Shown here: positions 35,093-46,860 of the stretch, one piece after another
Numbering within the stretch: the stretch's first letter is position 1
Layout of the letters: every line of letters begins with the position of its first letter
Assembly (NCBI GenBank): GCA_965153455.1
Contig: OZ234499.1
Coordinates: 11,156,271 to 11,220,270, forward strand
Direction of reading: 5' to 3'
DNA: 64,000 nt
Source of the DNA: Sphagnum compactum
Lineage: Eukaryota > Bryophyta > Sphagnopsida > Sphagnales
Translations under genes and position numbers: made by a program
Notes under the pieces: model-generated
Seen by the model: the letters and a program-made list of their open reading frames with translations, nothing else
Databases searched by the model: none
Told to the model about the DNA's origin: nothing

Positions 35093-35596
35093 CACTAGGT
35101 AGGGTGTTCTTGGCAAGGGGTATTAGCCCAGGCCAAAAATGGTGACAAACTTTTTAGAACTTTGTTGCTGTCTTCACAGACTTCTCAAGGCCTGGGAGAT
35201 ATATTAGGTGATTTTATTTTATTTAAAAAAAAGTGCTGGTAAGGTTATCAATATTTTGAGTAATAACCATCAGCTATGCACAAGGGTAGAGTTGAAAAAT
35301 TTTAATTTTTATTCTGTAGTTCTGTTTTTTTATATCAGAAACATGCTTAGAATATTAGGACTGATAACTTAGCTGGATGATAACCGAGTCATCCAGGCAG
35401 GTTATTAAAACTTGAAAACTCAGTTTATTGAGGTGGTTAGTAACCTAACTGGTGGTTACCAGAGAAATCAGCAACTGACTGGTAGGTTAGGTTATAAATA
35501 CCCGGGCTGATAACCTGCAAACACTAGTGAAACTTGTGCTTTATATTTTTGTTTTTCTATTTCTCAGGAATGGCCAGTTTCTCTTCCAAATGGCCC

Positions 35597-35634
<38 letters not shown>

Positions 35635-37603
35635 CTGTGTCATTTTAGGGAAGCCAATGCTCCTGCAAAATCATGTTGTGTTCACATGGACCAGAATAGC
35701 CATGTGCTAGGGCAGAGTCATTGGTGGACTAAGCTGCTTTGTTTGCATGGCTGAAATTTGGCAGGTCAGTTTTGGGCTTGACTTATTATTACTGTTGAAT
35801 TGGGGGGGGGGGGTGTCATGTGGACAAGGATGAATGACACTAATAGGGTTAGCACATGGGCATTCCTATCTTTGGCACCATAAGAATGTGCCACTTGGGC
35901 TATGCCCATTTCATCATGCCCAATTCATGTAATGCTCATTGACCCAACTATAAGAAGGGAAAAAAAATTGTGATTGTAAGATGTTGAAAATTAAGTGTTT
36001 TTTAAAATAATTAAATAAATAAATAATTAAATATTTTTTAGGGGGGTCCATCTATATTAAAAAATTTATGGTCTCCCCTACCCTCATTTTATCCAAACCT
36101 CAACAAAAGAAGAGGGTTTATTTCATTCCACAAGTTTCTTAGACCTGCCCATTCCACCTACATCCAGACAGAAATGTTTTTTGGCAATATGCCCCAAAAC
36201 ACATCTGACCAGTTAGGATGGACCTTTAGTTAAAGTACTTTAAAGGCTCCATTTAATTTTGGGCATGGAAGAAAAAAAATTTAATTTTATAAAAAATAAA
36301 AAATAAAAAATAATATATATATATATATATATTCTGCCCAGTACCTTTCTTAAAACAACACTTTTAAAGGAAAAAAGGATCTGTACCCATCAAATGAAAA
36401 TGAGCCTATTAGAAAAGAAATAGGTATAAGATTCGCCTGAAATTCAAGTGCAAAGTTGTGTCTATTCAGTTACCATTGTGGTTGTAGGTAAATCATCTCT
36501 AATTACCATTCTCACATCTAGTAGGCTACCTTCAAGTGTTGTTTGTGTAAAATTAATTACAATGTGCACTTAGTAATGACCATTAACATAGAAATGAAAA
36601 TTACATTTGAGGATGGCCACAATGTTTTTTGGGACAATTTTTTGTCATTTAAAAAAAAAATATTGGGGAAAATAGTGCAATTTTTTTGTTTTTGTCTAGT
36701 GTAAATTGGACTAATTTGGTTAAACTTGCGAAAGAAAGAAAATCACCAAAATTTCAATAACACAGTATTTAAAAAAAAAAAAGGAAAACCCTGGATTGCC
36801 ATCCTCCTTGCATAAATGACGAATGTACTTCCTAATGGCTACAAGGAGGATGGTTGACCTGGTGCGTCACTACGTGATGTGACCATCCATAGATTCCATC
36901 CACAATACGAGATGGATGGACGGCGGGATGGATTCAGGGGAAGCTTCATTTTTCATCCCGACGTCCTTTACTATATATAATGTTGATAGTGTGGGTTTGG
37001 ATTGGGGTGGTGTGTCATCATGACTAAGAAAGTTAGGCACCATATGTGTAGAGAGATACATAACAACTTGATACCTAATGCCTCGAGGATCATGGGCAAG
37101 CAAGCTAGAGTTCTTTGGTCAAAAAATGTCATGAACATAGTGTAATGCAAATGGCTTATGTTTCTTTTCATTGTTTTCTTTTCTACACGAGGTACATGGC
37201 ATATCTCTAACCATGCACGATTTGGTACTTAACCACCTATTGTGATTGAATGATGCATTTTCAGCCCATAGCATTGTTTCCTCCAGTCGCAAGCACAACA
37301 CAAATAACCCTCACAAGAATGGCAACCAAGGGTTAGTTTGTTGGTACATGCACATCCATAATTTTCCAAAAACTATGAACTTGTATATATGTTTTATTCA
37401 AAATGTTTGTGGTTGTTTCTTTGTGTGATTTTAAATCTCTAATGCACATATATATATTCAAATGCCATTTATCACCAAATGTGACCTTCAAAATTTATAT
37501 TCTCCTCAAACATATGAAGTCCTATATTGTCCTCGCAAGCCATCACAATTTGCTCTTAAACTTGGGGACAGTTAACATAATTTGAAGACGTTGGGATACC
37601 AGG
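35093..37603. other. Intergenic DNA with dispersed repeat and simple repeats
   Basis: The part at about 35240-35520 is a diverged relative of 9000-9410 (GATAACC/GGTTATnA words). A (CT)15 tract lies at about 35601-35630, a G12 run at 35802-35813 and (TA)n near 36311-36331. Minus-strand frames at 36870-37301 read protein-like text (WLSTKSCMVRDMPC) that could come from a retroelement, but I cannot assign it. Confidence 0.4.
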
Positions 37604-37990
37604 TGGGCATAAAAAATCTCTCCCCAACTAGGGACTTGGTATTTTCTTGCAAAACCCAAGTAAGAAGAGTTAGTACTTAGAAGGATGAAATACTTTTCTC
37701 CCCAACTTGGGACTTGATAATTTCTTGCAAAACCCAAGTAAGAAGAGTTAGTATTTAGATGGATGAAATACTTTTCTCCCCAACTTGGGACTTGATAATT
37801 TCTTGCAAAACCCAAGTAAGAAGAGTTAGTACTTAGATGGATGAAATACTTTTCTCCCCAACTTGGGACTTGATAATTTCTTGCAAAACCCAAGTAAGAA
37901 GAGTTAGTAATTAGAAGGATGAAATACTTTTCTCCCCAACTTGGGACTTGATAAATTTTTGCAAATCCAAGTAAGAATTGGTACTTAGAA
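37604..37990 (-). repeat. 78-bp minisatellite, five units
   Basis: Units begin near 37604, 37683, 37761, 37839 and 37917 (period 78), with a shortened unit boundary at 37991. Because 78 is a multiple of three and no stop occurs on the minus strand, it reads as a 26-residue repeat (YQVPSWGEKYF, SSYLGFAR). The enclosing frame (38103-37543) shows no other gene signs. Repeat identity is high, about 95 percent by eye. Confidence 0.9.
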
Positions 37991-39189
37991 GGATGAAATA
38001 CTTTCCTTTTGTGAGACTTAATGTGGGTGGTCCTCCTCCTCCTCCTCCTCCTCCTCTTTGACAATTTCGATAGCAAGAAGAGCCTCATTATCATCATCAT
38101 CATACATTGGCTCAGATTCTACATACAAGTGGGGGCAATTTCTTCTTGTGGTTGTGAGGAAAGACAGCACTTAAGTGTGTTAAAAGTTATGTCCAAGAAG
38201 GGTGCACACCGGAGGACCACAAAACATGAAATGAGGTTAGTAAGCACATCACCGACTGTACAAAAAAAACAATGACCCCACATGAGTTTTTTTTTGAGAC
38301 TGTGTGATTTTTGTGGTCCTAATGCACACCCGGCCGGAGATATTTATTTATAGACGATGACCATGTGTAGACCACCAAATACAATAGCGCTCCAATAGCA
38401 GCAAAGTGACAAAATATGAGCTAGAGGCAAATGGCCTGCCGAGATCATATTCGGTCTCATCTCACACATGTATTATATTAAAAAAGTGGAGTCTTTTTTA
38501 GTATGGGCAATTCTTGCCCTAAAAGCATGCGAACTTCCCTTGCCTGCATCACCCTCAAATAAATGATTGTTGTCATTTTGCTGTTGGCTACGGGCCCACT
38601 TTACTATCTAGACGTTTGCCGGGATTGATTTTAAGGAAATAGAGTGGGTGAGTAAAGTGAGTTTGGGGATCGTGTATGAAAAATGAAGAAGCACCCCTCA
38701 TGTTCGTCGAGATTTTATGAATGGCTTGTGATTAGGTTTTAAATGAATGTTCCTCTCAACTTCATCCATGAATTTGTGAGGTTTTCATCTAAAAAATATC
38801 TATGGTCAAATAGATAGGATGACAACAAACACTCCACCATCATCTATGGTTTGGATATCAGGACTATTACAAACAAACAATCCACCATAATTTGACAATA
38901 CTAAGGGACCGTAAAAACAAAATGGCTACTAATCCGTTCTTTAATGGCTTCTTGTGGACAATTTGTGTGCACAAGATCAAAAGTTCCACTTCATTGTCAT
39001 CCGCACAACTTATAACAAGGGGTGTGTCACACCGTGGTGCCTTGCCATTTACATTAACAAAATATCTTAAGGCAAAAGAAGAATTATGGAAACTCAAATA
39101 TAATTTTCAAAAATCCTCTAAACAAAAACCAAAACTTCTTCAAGCTAAAGTGACGAATAGGGTGAGTGAATTGTATTAATAAGCACAAA
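37991..39189. other. Intergenic DNA, no supported gene
   Basis: A (CCT)n tract at 38033-38055 gives arginine- or leucine-rich frames. The plus-strand frame 38892-39179 is somewhat protein-like (MTILRDRKNKMATNPFFNGF) but short and unrecognised. Confidence 0.35.
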
Positions 39190-39610
39190 ATTGTGAAATG
39201 TAGGAAAGTAGTTTGAATGATATTATTGAATGTGGATTATGGAAGTGTGAAACCTAGGGAAAATCATTTGAGTGATTTTTAAATGTGGATTATGGAAGTG
39301 TGAATTTAAGGAAAATAATTTGCATGACATTTTTGTGAATTTGGATTATGGTTTATGGAAGGTGGGCAAATTTAGGAAGAATTAGTTCAAATGAGGTTTT
39401 TGAGTGTGGATAATGGAAATTGTGAAATTTTGGAAAAATAATGTGAACGATATCTTCATATTTGGATCATGGAAATTGTGAAATTTGGGGAAAATAATTT
39501 GGATGATATTTTTAAAATATGGATTATGGAAGTGTGAAATTTAGCCACAATAATTTGGATAGTATTATTGAATATGGATTATGGAAATGTGAAATTTAGG
39601 AGCAATAAGG
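39190..39610 (+). repeat. Degenerate minisatellite, about 57-bp period
   Basis: About seven diverged units contain 'GTGGATTATGGAAgTGTGAAA', 'TTTAGGaAAAATAATTTG' and 'ATGATATTaTTGAA' in that order. Spacing varies by several bases. There is no coding role. Confidence 0.8.
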
Positions 39611-39929
39611 AGATGCGAAGAGTTAGGGTATGTAGACAGACCATAATTCAGCAGTTTTTTTTTTTTTTTTCCAATTTCTTGATTATTATCACGAAATTTT
39701 TTGAGGGGGGGAAGGGGTGGAGGGGGGGGCAAAAAATGAGTCGAATTTACACTAGAAAAAACAAAAATTTCCCAATTTTTTGGCCAAAAAAAAAGAGAAA
39801 AAGAAGTGGGCAAAAATTGTGCCTCACACACAATGAGAGTTTTCTCTTCACAACAGAGCCCTAATGTATCTGCCCGCTGCCCGAAAAAGAAAAATCTAGT
39901 CCTCTCCCACTCTGCGTCGCTGCTGGCCA

Positions 39930-40913
39930 CATGAATTCGGTGGTGCTGATGAAATGGGCGGCGTTAAGGGAGGGAAGGGAGTTGATGTGTGGCTCTGAAA
40001 AGTTACTGCCGATTTACTCCTACGTACTGACCGATTTACCTTCGACCAATAGAGTGAAAGAGTAGGTACAGTAGCAGTAAGTAACTTAGGGGAGTTTGAG
40101 TCGATCTGGTGCCGGATCTAATGCGATCTGCCCGAATTCTTTCCTGTCTTCCTATTGGCTATAACCTGCCCTGTCCGTTGGTATGTCCTCTCTCCGAGCC
40201 TATCCCAAACCTAAATCGTGCAGCTTCGGCATGCCCGCGCTTTCTCCGTGCGCAAAGCCTGTGGAAGACGACGAGGAAGAGGAAATGGGTTTGATGGTCG
40301 CGCAGGCGCAGCAGCACCAGTAGTGGATGCAGCACCAATCTCACGTATGTCTTAGTAAGGACGTTTCCCTTGTCTGTTACATGTGGTGAGGAAGACGAAG
40401 AGGACGACAAGAGGCTGCTATTGAAACCGAAAACTCCGGAAACAGTGCAGATTTGAGAGACGAAGAAGAAGAAGAATAAAAAAAAAGAAGACAGGGCTTT
40501 GTTTGTTTCTTGCGTATGTTATTGTTGTTGTTCTTGTCTGTTTTCTTTTGTTGCAGTGGGTAGGGTTTTTTTTGTGAGCTTCTTCTTCTCGTGAGCTTTT
40601 TGGGGACGGGGTGTTGTTGTTGTTGTGGTAGAGAGTGTTGAGCGTTGTTGGGCGTATGGGCTATTCTTCTTGTGGAAGAGCTAAGGAGTGGTATGCGTGT
40701 TATTTTTGTTGTTTGTTCTTCTTTGACTGCGCCTTTCGTGTGGTTTCCTCTCTCGTTATCCAGAGGTTGTTGTTGGCTGCTGTAGTTGACAACCATTTGA
40801 GGAGTAGTAGAGGAGCGGCAGGTGGCGATAGTTTGGTAGTAGTAGAGAGGTTGGTATCGAAGGAGGCGAGACAAACGAAGAAACTTTGGCTAGGCTTCGA
40901 CTTCATCTGAGGA
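39930..40913 (+). promoter_or_regulatory. Upstream and leader region of BBX gene
   Basis: The sequence turns GC-rich at about 39890 and remains so through the BBX gene. GAAGAAGAAG and TTGTTGTTGTTG tracts occur at 40448-40480 and 40518-40630. Several short upstream frames (for example 40635-40910) are present, so a long leader with uORFs is possible. The transcription start cannot be fixed. Confidence 0.4.
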
Positions 40914-40921
40914 CCACGTGG
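40914..40921. promoter_or_regulatory. Perfect palindromic G-box
   Basis: CCACGTGG is the extended G-box bound by plant bZIP (HY5-type) and bHLH (PIF-type) factors. It lies 182 bases before the BBX start codon, in proximal promoter or leader DNA. Light regulation through G-boxes is well known for BBX genes, but binding here is inferred. Confidence 0.5.
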
Positions 40922-41102
40922 TTTGGGTCGTCACTCACAAGCGGCGGCTGTTCGGTTAAGACGAAGCTGTAAGGAGTCTGCGGAAGGGAAACCATCGGGA
41001 GATTCTTTTGTTTGCTGGAGATCGAGAGAGAAAGCAGAGGGAGCAATCTTTTGGGAGAGCAAGCAAGCATCATCTGCTGCTTTGCTTTGCTTTACTGCAG
41101 GG

Positions 41103-41717
41103 ATGGATGTTCTTCGGTGTGCGCTTTGTGGAGAACCTGCGGCGCTGCATTGTGAAAGAGACGATGCTTTCCTTTGTTGGCCATGTGACACCAGCGTGCA
41201 CAGCCATAACTCTATTGTCGTTAGACACACACGCTCCGTGCTTTGCAGCACATGCAATGCTCCCACGCGCTTTCGAACTTCCGGGGGCAGTCCTTCTCCT
41301 TTCACATGTCTGTGTGCCGAGTGTTCGCCCGCTGTTTGCGATGCTGCTGCTGCTAACAACGTATGTCGTCACATCAACATCAACAACAACACCAACACCG
41401 AGGTAAGTGATCGGATGTCCAGTACTTCTTGCGGCGCCGCAGCACCAGCAGAGGCGGAGCAGGGACGACGACGACATGGTGCGGCCGCATCTCCTCCTCG
41501 ACCCGCGATCCGATTCGTGAAGACCAAGGAATTGCATCAACAACAACAACAACAACAAGCATCCTGTGCAGAAGAACTAGGCAACGATGGTCTTCTGTGC
41601 CCGCAAGTACGGAGGAGAAGAAGAAGAATTCTGCGCCACGCTTCCGGGAGATACAGAAAAGCTCCTAGGCACTCTTCCAGGCGATGGCTCAAAGATCCAC
41701 GCTTTACAATTCAGTAG
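41103..41717 (+). CDS. Single B-box zinc-finger protein (BBX group V-like)
   Basis: The protein is 204 residues if unspliced. A B-box starts almost at once, with zinc ligands at C6, C9, C17, C25, C28, H33, H42, C48 and C51 (CALC, HCERDDAFLCWPCD, VHSHN, RHTRSVLCSTC). The form CX2C...LCWXCD...VHXXN...RH...LCXXC is that of plant single-B-box proteins related to BBX28-32, transcriptional co-regulators in light signalling that act by protein-protein contact. After about residue 85 the sequence is low-complexity (Asn, Ala, Gln run, then Arg-rich), with no CCT domain and no second B-box. The start is at 41103 because the conserved domain begins there. The frame is open 60 codons further upstream, but that stretch is leader-like. 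An excellent splice donor (GAG|GTAAGT, 41402/41403) means the true C terminus may differ. Confidence 0.75.
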   Translation: MDVLRCALCGEPAALHCERDDAFLCWPCDTSVHSHNSIVVRHTRSVLCSTCNAPTRFRTSGGSPSPFTCLCAECSPAVCDAAAANNVCRHININNNTNTEVSDRMSSTSCGAAAPAEAEQGRRRHGAAASPPRPAIRFVKTKELHQQQQQQQASCAEELGNDGLLCPQVRRRRRRILRHASGRYRKAPRHSSRRWLKDPRFTIQ

Positions 41718-41931
41718 GTTCCCCACTTCCTCTGGAGCTTCTCAAATCCCTAAGAGGGTTCTGTTTTGTTCGTACGCTAGGACTTGTTGAAACCTTGGTG
41801 GTTTTGAGCTCCATCACTCCATCGCAGAGAGAAGGCTCATCTTCTTCTTCCTAGTCCCGTCAGCTTTTGCCCATGACCTAATAATCTGATCAGGGGAGCT
41901 GGCGTGCTTCGTCTGTTCCAAGATGTAGTTA

Positions 41932-42075
41932 TTTTGCATGATATTACTCCTGCCTGGTTTGTTACCAGACCATGCTTTGCAAAGGCAGATGCAACGCAGC
42001 CCCCATGTTGTTGTTTTACATGATATTATGCCTGCCTGGTTTGTTGTCAGACAACTTTGCAAAGGCAGATGCAAC
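41932..42075 (+). repeat. Tandem duplication, about 81-bp period
   Basis: CATGATATTA, then CCTGCCTGGTTTGTT, then TTTGCAAAGGCAGATGCAAC occur twice (first copy from about 41932, second from about 42013). There are small differences. The position is downstream of the BBX gene, possibly in its 3' UTR. Confidence 0.8.
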
Positions 42076-42510
42076 CACCGCCCTATGATGTCATCCTAAA
42101 CATGCCTATGAACATCATGTTGTTGCTCTGTTTTATGTCTAGTGCTTCTTCTTACACCATCAATGAAAATCTAGAACAACATTTTTGGGTCTTCTTACTC
42201 TCAACTTTTGCACATGTGCAATACTCTTTCAAGCTCCCAATTGACATTTGTGGTTTATTTAATATATTGGGTTTTATGTTGGGAATGAGAATGGCATTTT
42301 GTTGCCCTCTGAGTGTTGGTACAACACTTGAAGAAGACATTTAACTCAAAACCCCATGAGGGTGGTAGTTTGCTATGGTATCTGGTCTTCCTTGGTCACT
42401 CACTCACTCACTGCCTTTGATGAAGCTGCTGCTACAAAATTTGCCAGGTCCAGATATTTGGAGATTGAGGTGGTCCCAAACTTTTCGGGTGAGTTACTTG
42501 ACAAGGAGTG

Positions 42511-42608
42511 CCAAAAGGTTCCCAGAATTCTCAGCTCCCCAAGACTTCAGAGAAATGTGAAAGGGCTCTGAAGTCTTGGGGAGCTGAGAGTTGTGGGGGA
42601 CCTTTTGG
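42511..42608. repeat. Pre-miRNA-like inverted repeat
   Basis: The arms are 42511-42552 and 42566-42608 with a 13-base loop. The inner 22 bases are perfectly paired (42531-42552 with 42566-42587). The outer part (CCAAAAGGT / ACCTTTTGG) is paired, with a bulged centre. The length, loop and near-perfect core resemble a young plant MIRNA hairpin or a foldback element. No known mature miRNA is recognised in the stem. Confidence 0.85.
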
Positions 42609-45600
42609 TTGTTTGGAGATGTTTTAACTCTGGTGGAGACAAATTGCCGTGGTAACCCAATCTATTATTCTTTGCTTGGTTCAAGTGCCCTATCTCCTCC
42701 ATGTTTTCCACTCCAGAAACAGGGGTGCAGGGTAGTAAAACTGACAGGCAAATTGTCCCAGGGAAATAATGTGGCACCAAAAAATATAAGTAGTCAACAT
42801 GCTTGAAGAGTTGGTGAGGAGAATGGAACCATGAATCATACCAAAGTCAAATCCCAATAAGATGAAAAAATAGCACACTGAAGTACTGAAATTGGGGACT
42901 GAAGGGGCAAAGGAGTAAATGCACAGCAAGGAAGGGGGATTCAAAGTGATTATGGAGATTTGGAAGTGCACCCAATTTACTGCAGAAATTGTGCACCAAA
43001 ATCTATACAGCAACTCAGAGCAACATCAATCTGGGGTTGGTATAGGACGAAGGGGCAAGAACTAGTAGTGTATACATGTCCATTCTTCATATGCACTAAA
43101 TTATTGTTGAAATGATATGAGTCAACATTGGCACCTAGTTGGGACACCCAACATTTTCAATGTCCAACATATTTCAGCAACATGTCTAGCTTTGGATCTC
43201 GAAGCTTTTCTTTCCCCTTCAATAGATGTGCAAATTCTACATTTGACTTGGTGCATTACACCCTTCTCATGGAACATGGATTCAGCCCATGGCAAGCAAA
43301 GTGTCCAAACATCCTAAAACTTCTTTGACCCATTGGATAGTTTCCTTTTCTTCTTAGCATTTTATCTAGATAGGTTCTCACAAGCTTTATTAGACACTTT
43401 CATTGGTAATCTCTCGTTAAGAAAAACAAAAGCACAATGTTTCGATGAGAAAGATGGACCAACCTCATCTTGAGGTAGTGAACGCAGAGGATAGATTGGC
43501 TTGAATTGAAATTTTTGGAAATTCGCAAAGGAATCATGGTGGCTGTATATTCAAACAAAACAAGGATCAATCATGAAGTTCTGAAGCATATGCCCTTAAG
43601 ATTATAGACAATTTAAGTACTTTCAACTTTGAAGTAACAAAAAATGATTATGAAGGAAACAAAAAATGATTATGAAAGAAATAAGAATTGATGATCATCA
43701 TCAAAACTTAGAAACTTAATTATGAAGCTTTCAAGAAGTAGGTACAAACGATGAGGCTTTCAAAAAATAAAAATACTCAAGTCCGATAGTCTAGAGTCCA
43801 AATATGTTAAATGATAGAATGCAAGCAATGAACATCAAGATTCAAGAATCAACATGTGAGACATTGAGATGGTGGAGGATATTATAACAATGATAATCGA
43901 CAACAAGGACTTGAGCTTATGAATCTTTTAGGAATTAAATACAAAAAATCAATCCTTACATAATCACATATATCTACTTGAACACCATGTAAATAATGAC
44001 AAGGGCTTCCTGTCGAATTTATGCTTTGTGTCTGTGTGGCTTTTTTGGCGCATTTTCTAATGCATAAAAAAGAATCAAGACATGATACTTTTTGCTACTA
44101 TCTAAAACAATGCCATGTTTATGGTATGACAATAAGCAAATGAGGATTAAGGAATTTACAACAACATTAGAAATAACAAGCTAAAATTAGGAGCTTGTAT
44201 TTTGGAACAACTTAGTTTGTTAGGAATTAGATACAAAAATTTTAAGGTTGGAGCCTTCATAATTATGAATGCAAGGAAACATAAAATCATGATTAGGGAT
44301 TCAAAATTCATGACTCATGAACTTGGATTTTGGAAACTTTAAGAAATCAATTACCTAAAAATGAAACCCTGAAGTCTTAAAAATCATCTTGATTCTTGAA
44401 TCCAAAATTCATATTTGTTGAACCATTATGCAATCAATGAACATCAAGAATGAATATATGAACCATTGAATAGGTAGGATGAAAGAATTTATGACAAATT
44501 AGAATTAAGATTTAGGAATCAAGAGTTGGAAGTTGGAATTTGGAATTGAAACTAAAAATTTACAACACATATATGTAAGCGATTAAGCAAGATCAACATG
44601 GTGTTTCAAAGCTTTTGAACCTTCAAGATGTGGATTTTGTTTCACCCACATGGTATGGATTTGGAAATTTACAACACATGACATTCATGACTTAGGGTTT
44701 AGTAGCAAGGATTCAACACCAAATAGTTAAGAATCAAGACGTAAGAACATCCATTTTAGAATCAAAAAACCCTAAAAGGTTACAACAATATGTGGCACCT
44801 AATTCCTAAAACCCCTAACAAAACACTATTAGTAGGTTGTAATAGTATGTGGCATTACTTCCATTGCTTGGTCATAAGATGCAACAAATGAAGGTCTAGC
44901 TATGGCCACAAATGTTTTATGATAAACAAAAAAAATTATGATAAATTTTGAGTATATGTACATACCAAAAAAATCCTTATTTGACTTTTTCAAGAAAAGA
45001 ACATTCATGCGTTGAACAACTAAATGGCTCCTTTTCAACAAATTATTATGATGTGCACCACAACCTTCAAGCTTCCTAAGAGACATTGTCAATCTAAATA
45101 CCATTGCTACCCTAGACTTTGGAGGTCTCTTGAATCTCAACTCCCTATTAATCAACCATAAGTTTTTTCCCAACTCTTTGTTAATCAATCATAAGCTTTC
45201 AAAATCCATGCAATGGCCATAATCAATGATTTATGAAAGTTAGATTTTACAATCTATAAGCCATTATTTTAACCTCTAATACGTAAATTCTGCAAATAAA
45301 ATAATTGAACAACATTATGGTGTTGGCGATAAACATATGAACTTACATCATTTGTTGTTGATGAATTAAGGTACACATTGGAAGGTGAAGTGGCAAAAAG
45401 CTTCTTAGTGATGGTAACATTGTTGGTGAAATAAAGTTTTAGGGTGTAAGGGGAGTGGTGAGAATTATGCATTAGGGTTTTGGGCCTATGACAATGGTGC
45501 CATGTGGTGCTAGGAGGATTAGGCAATGGCATCAATTTCAAGCCCTAATTTCTAAATGGACATGTTGCATAATCATTTGTGATGTCACCTTTTGGTTTTC

Positions 45601-46619
45601 ACCCCAAAAAAAAAATGGTTCCCACCATAAATTTCCCTCCCAAAAATAGAAGTATTGTCATTTTTCCATTTGACCCCCCCCCCCCCCCCAACTCCCCCTC
45701 ACAAATTATATATATGGAAGTTGAATTGTGGCCAAACAATTGCGGTGTTATTGGGACCATCTTAGGAAACACATTGAAAACTTGAGGAACATGATGGGAA
45801 CAAAAAAAACCCAAAAATCCTCCCCCTTCCCCTTAAGAAAATTCAAAAGAAAAAACCAAGCCCCCAAAGTGCATGTTGAGCCTTTTCATTGGTTGCATGA
45901 AAATTCATGTCCAAAAATATTTGTCACCATTTTCAACCTAGGATATTACCCACATTATAAGTTGGGGGTACTTGTTAACACCTTGTGGACATATATGTGA
46001 TCAAGTGTGCATAGAATGCCCATGATGACTTTGGCCATTGTAGCCTTGAGGTGACAGCATAATGAGAATTATTGCCATGTTTTGGCCATCCAATTGTGAA
46101 ACTTAGAACATTTCCACCACAAACCATCAAATTCCCCTTGCAAAATCAAATTGTCAAGGAATTTGACATACTTCCGATGATGTGGAATTGTAATGCCCCA
46201 CCACAACCCCACACCACAAAGCCCCCTAAACATGCACAAAGACTCCATGAGTTGGTTGTATGTGTGCATGTGTTCACTTGTATGGTTTGTTATTATGATA
46301 AAACTTTTGTATACTACTTTCTATCTTCTTATGTGAATCTTCTTTCTTGTTTGTTCACTCATTGTGTTTTTTCTCTATCGATTATGTAATCTTTGTTGCT
46401 ACTTTTTAGAAACCAACCATCTATTGTGCCAAAGAATAAGGAGATTTGTGTTTTCTCCCACCTCTTTCTTTGTGATTCCATCTATTTACTATATTTTATT
46501 TTCTTGTTTTTGATTTGTGACCTCTAGTAGCCACAAAATTGAACTTGGTTTGTGCTTGATTTTTACAATCTTTAGTGCTTTTGTTTAGTATTGGACTAAC
46601 TTTAGTGGCTGAAGTTGTT
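42609..46619. other. AT-rich intergenic DNA, no supported gene
   Basis: Short frames only. The region 43430-44800 is dominated by loosely repeated 'gaatcaagA', 'aatgaacatcaagA' and 'atttaggaatt' words. Minus-strand frames at 44829-45188 and 45269-45541 are somewhat protein-like but unrecognised. A run of 16 C lies at 45674-45689. Confidence 0.4.
45674..45689. repeat. Run of 16 C
   Basis: An uninterrupted C homopolymer (a G16 on the minus strand) in AT-rich intergenic DNA. It is likely unstable in length. Confidence 0.9.
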
Positions 46620-46860
46620 GACTAACATTTGCTCACGACTCCAAATCAATGACTTGCAAATTAGTAAAAAGAAACAATGTTGCACCATGGAGATGCTCAC
46701 TAATGACTCACAAATTAGCCAACAAAAAATGGTTACACCTCATAAGCGCTCACTCACGACTCACAAATCAGCCAAGAAAAAAAGTTTGCACAATGGATGT
46801 GTTTGCTCACAACTCACAAATCAGTTAAGAAACATAATGTGTGAATTGTGTAGGTGCTCA
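46620..46860 (+). repeat. Degenerate minisatellite, about 60-bp period, four units
   Basis: Four units share 'GCTCACtAACGACTCACAAATCAGCCAAgAAAAAA' (split here across variants) and 'TGcACcaTGGAGaTG'. They are spaced at about 60-65 bases and are well diverged from each other. Confidence 0.7.

Noticed and set aside
36870-37301. Ty1-copia integrase fragment on the minus strand
   Set aside because: The text is suggestive (RWLSTKSCMVRDMP), but no integrase or RT motif could be verified and no LTRs are visible.
39565-39930. 121-residue minus-strand frame
   Set aside because: Phe/Pro/Lys homopolymer text from T- and G-runs, with no recognisable domain.
41070-41558. Minus-strand frames opposite the BBX gene (142 and 162 residues)
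   Set aside because: They are shadows of a GC-rich coding region. The plus strand carries the zinc-ligand pattern of a B-box.
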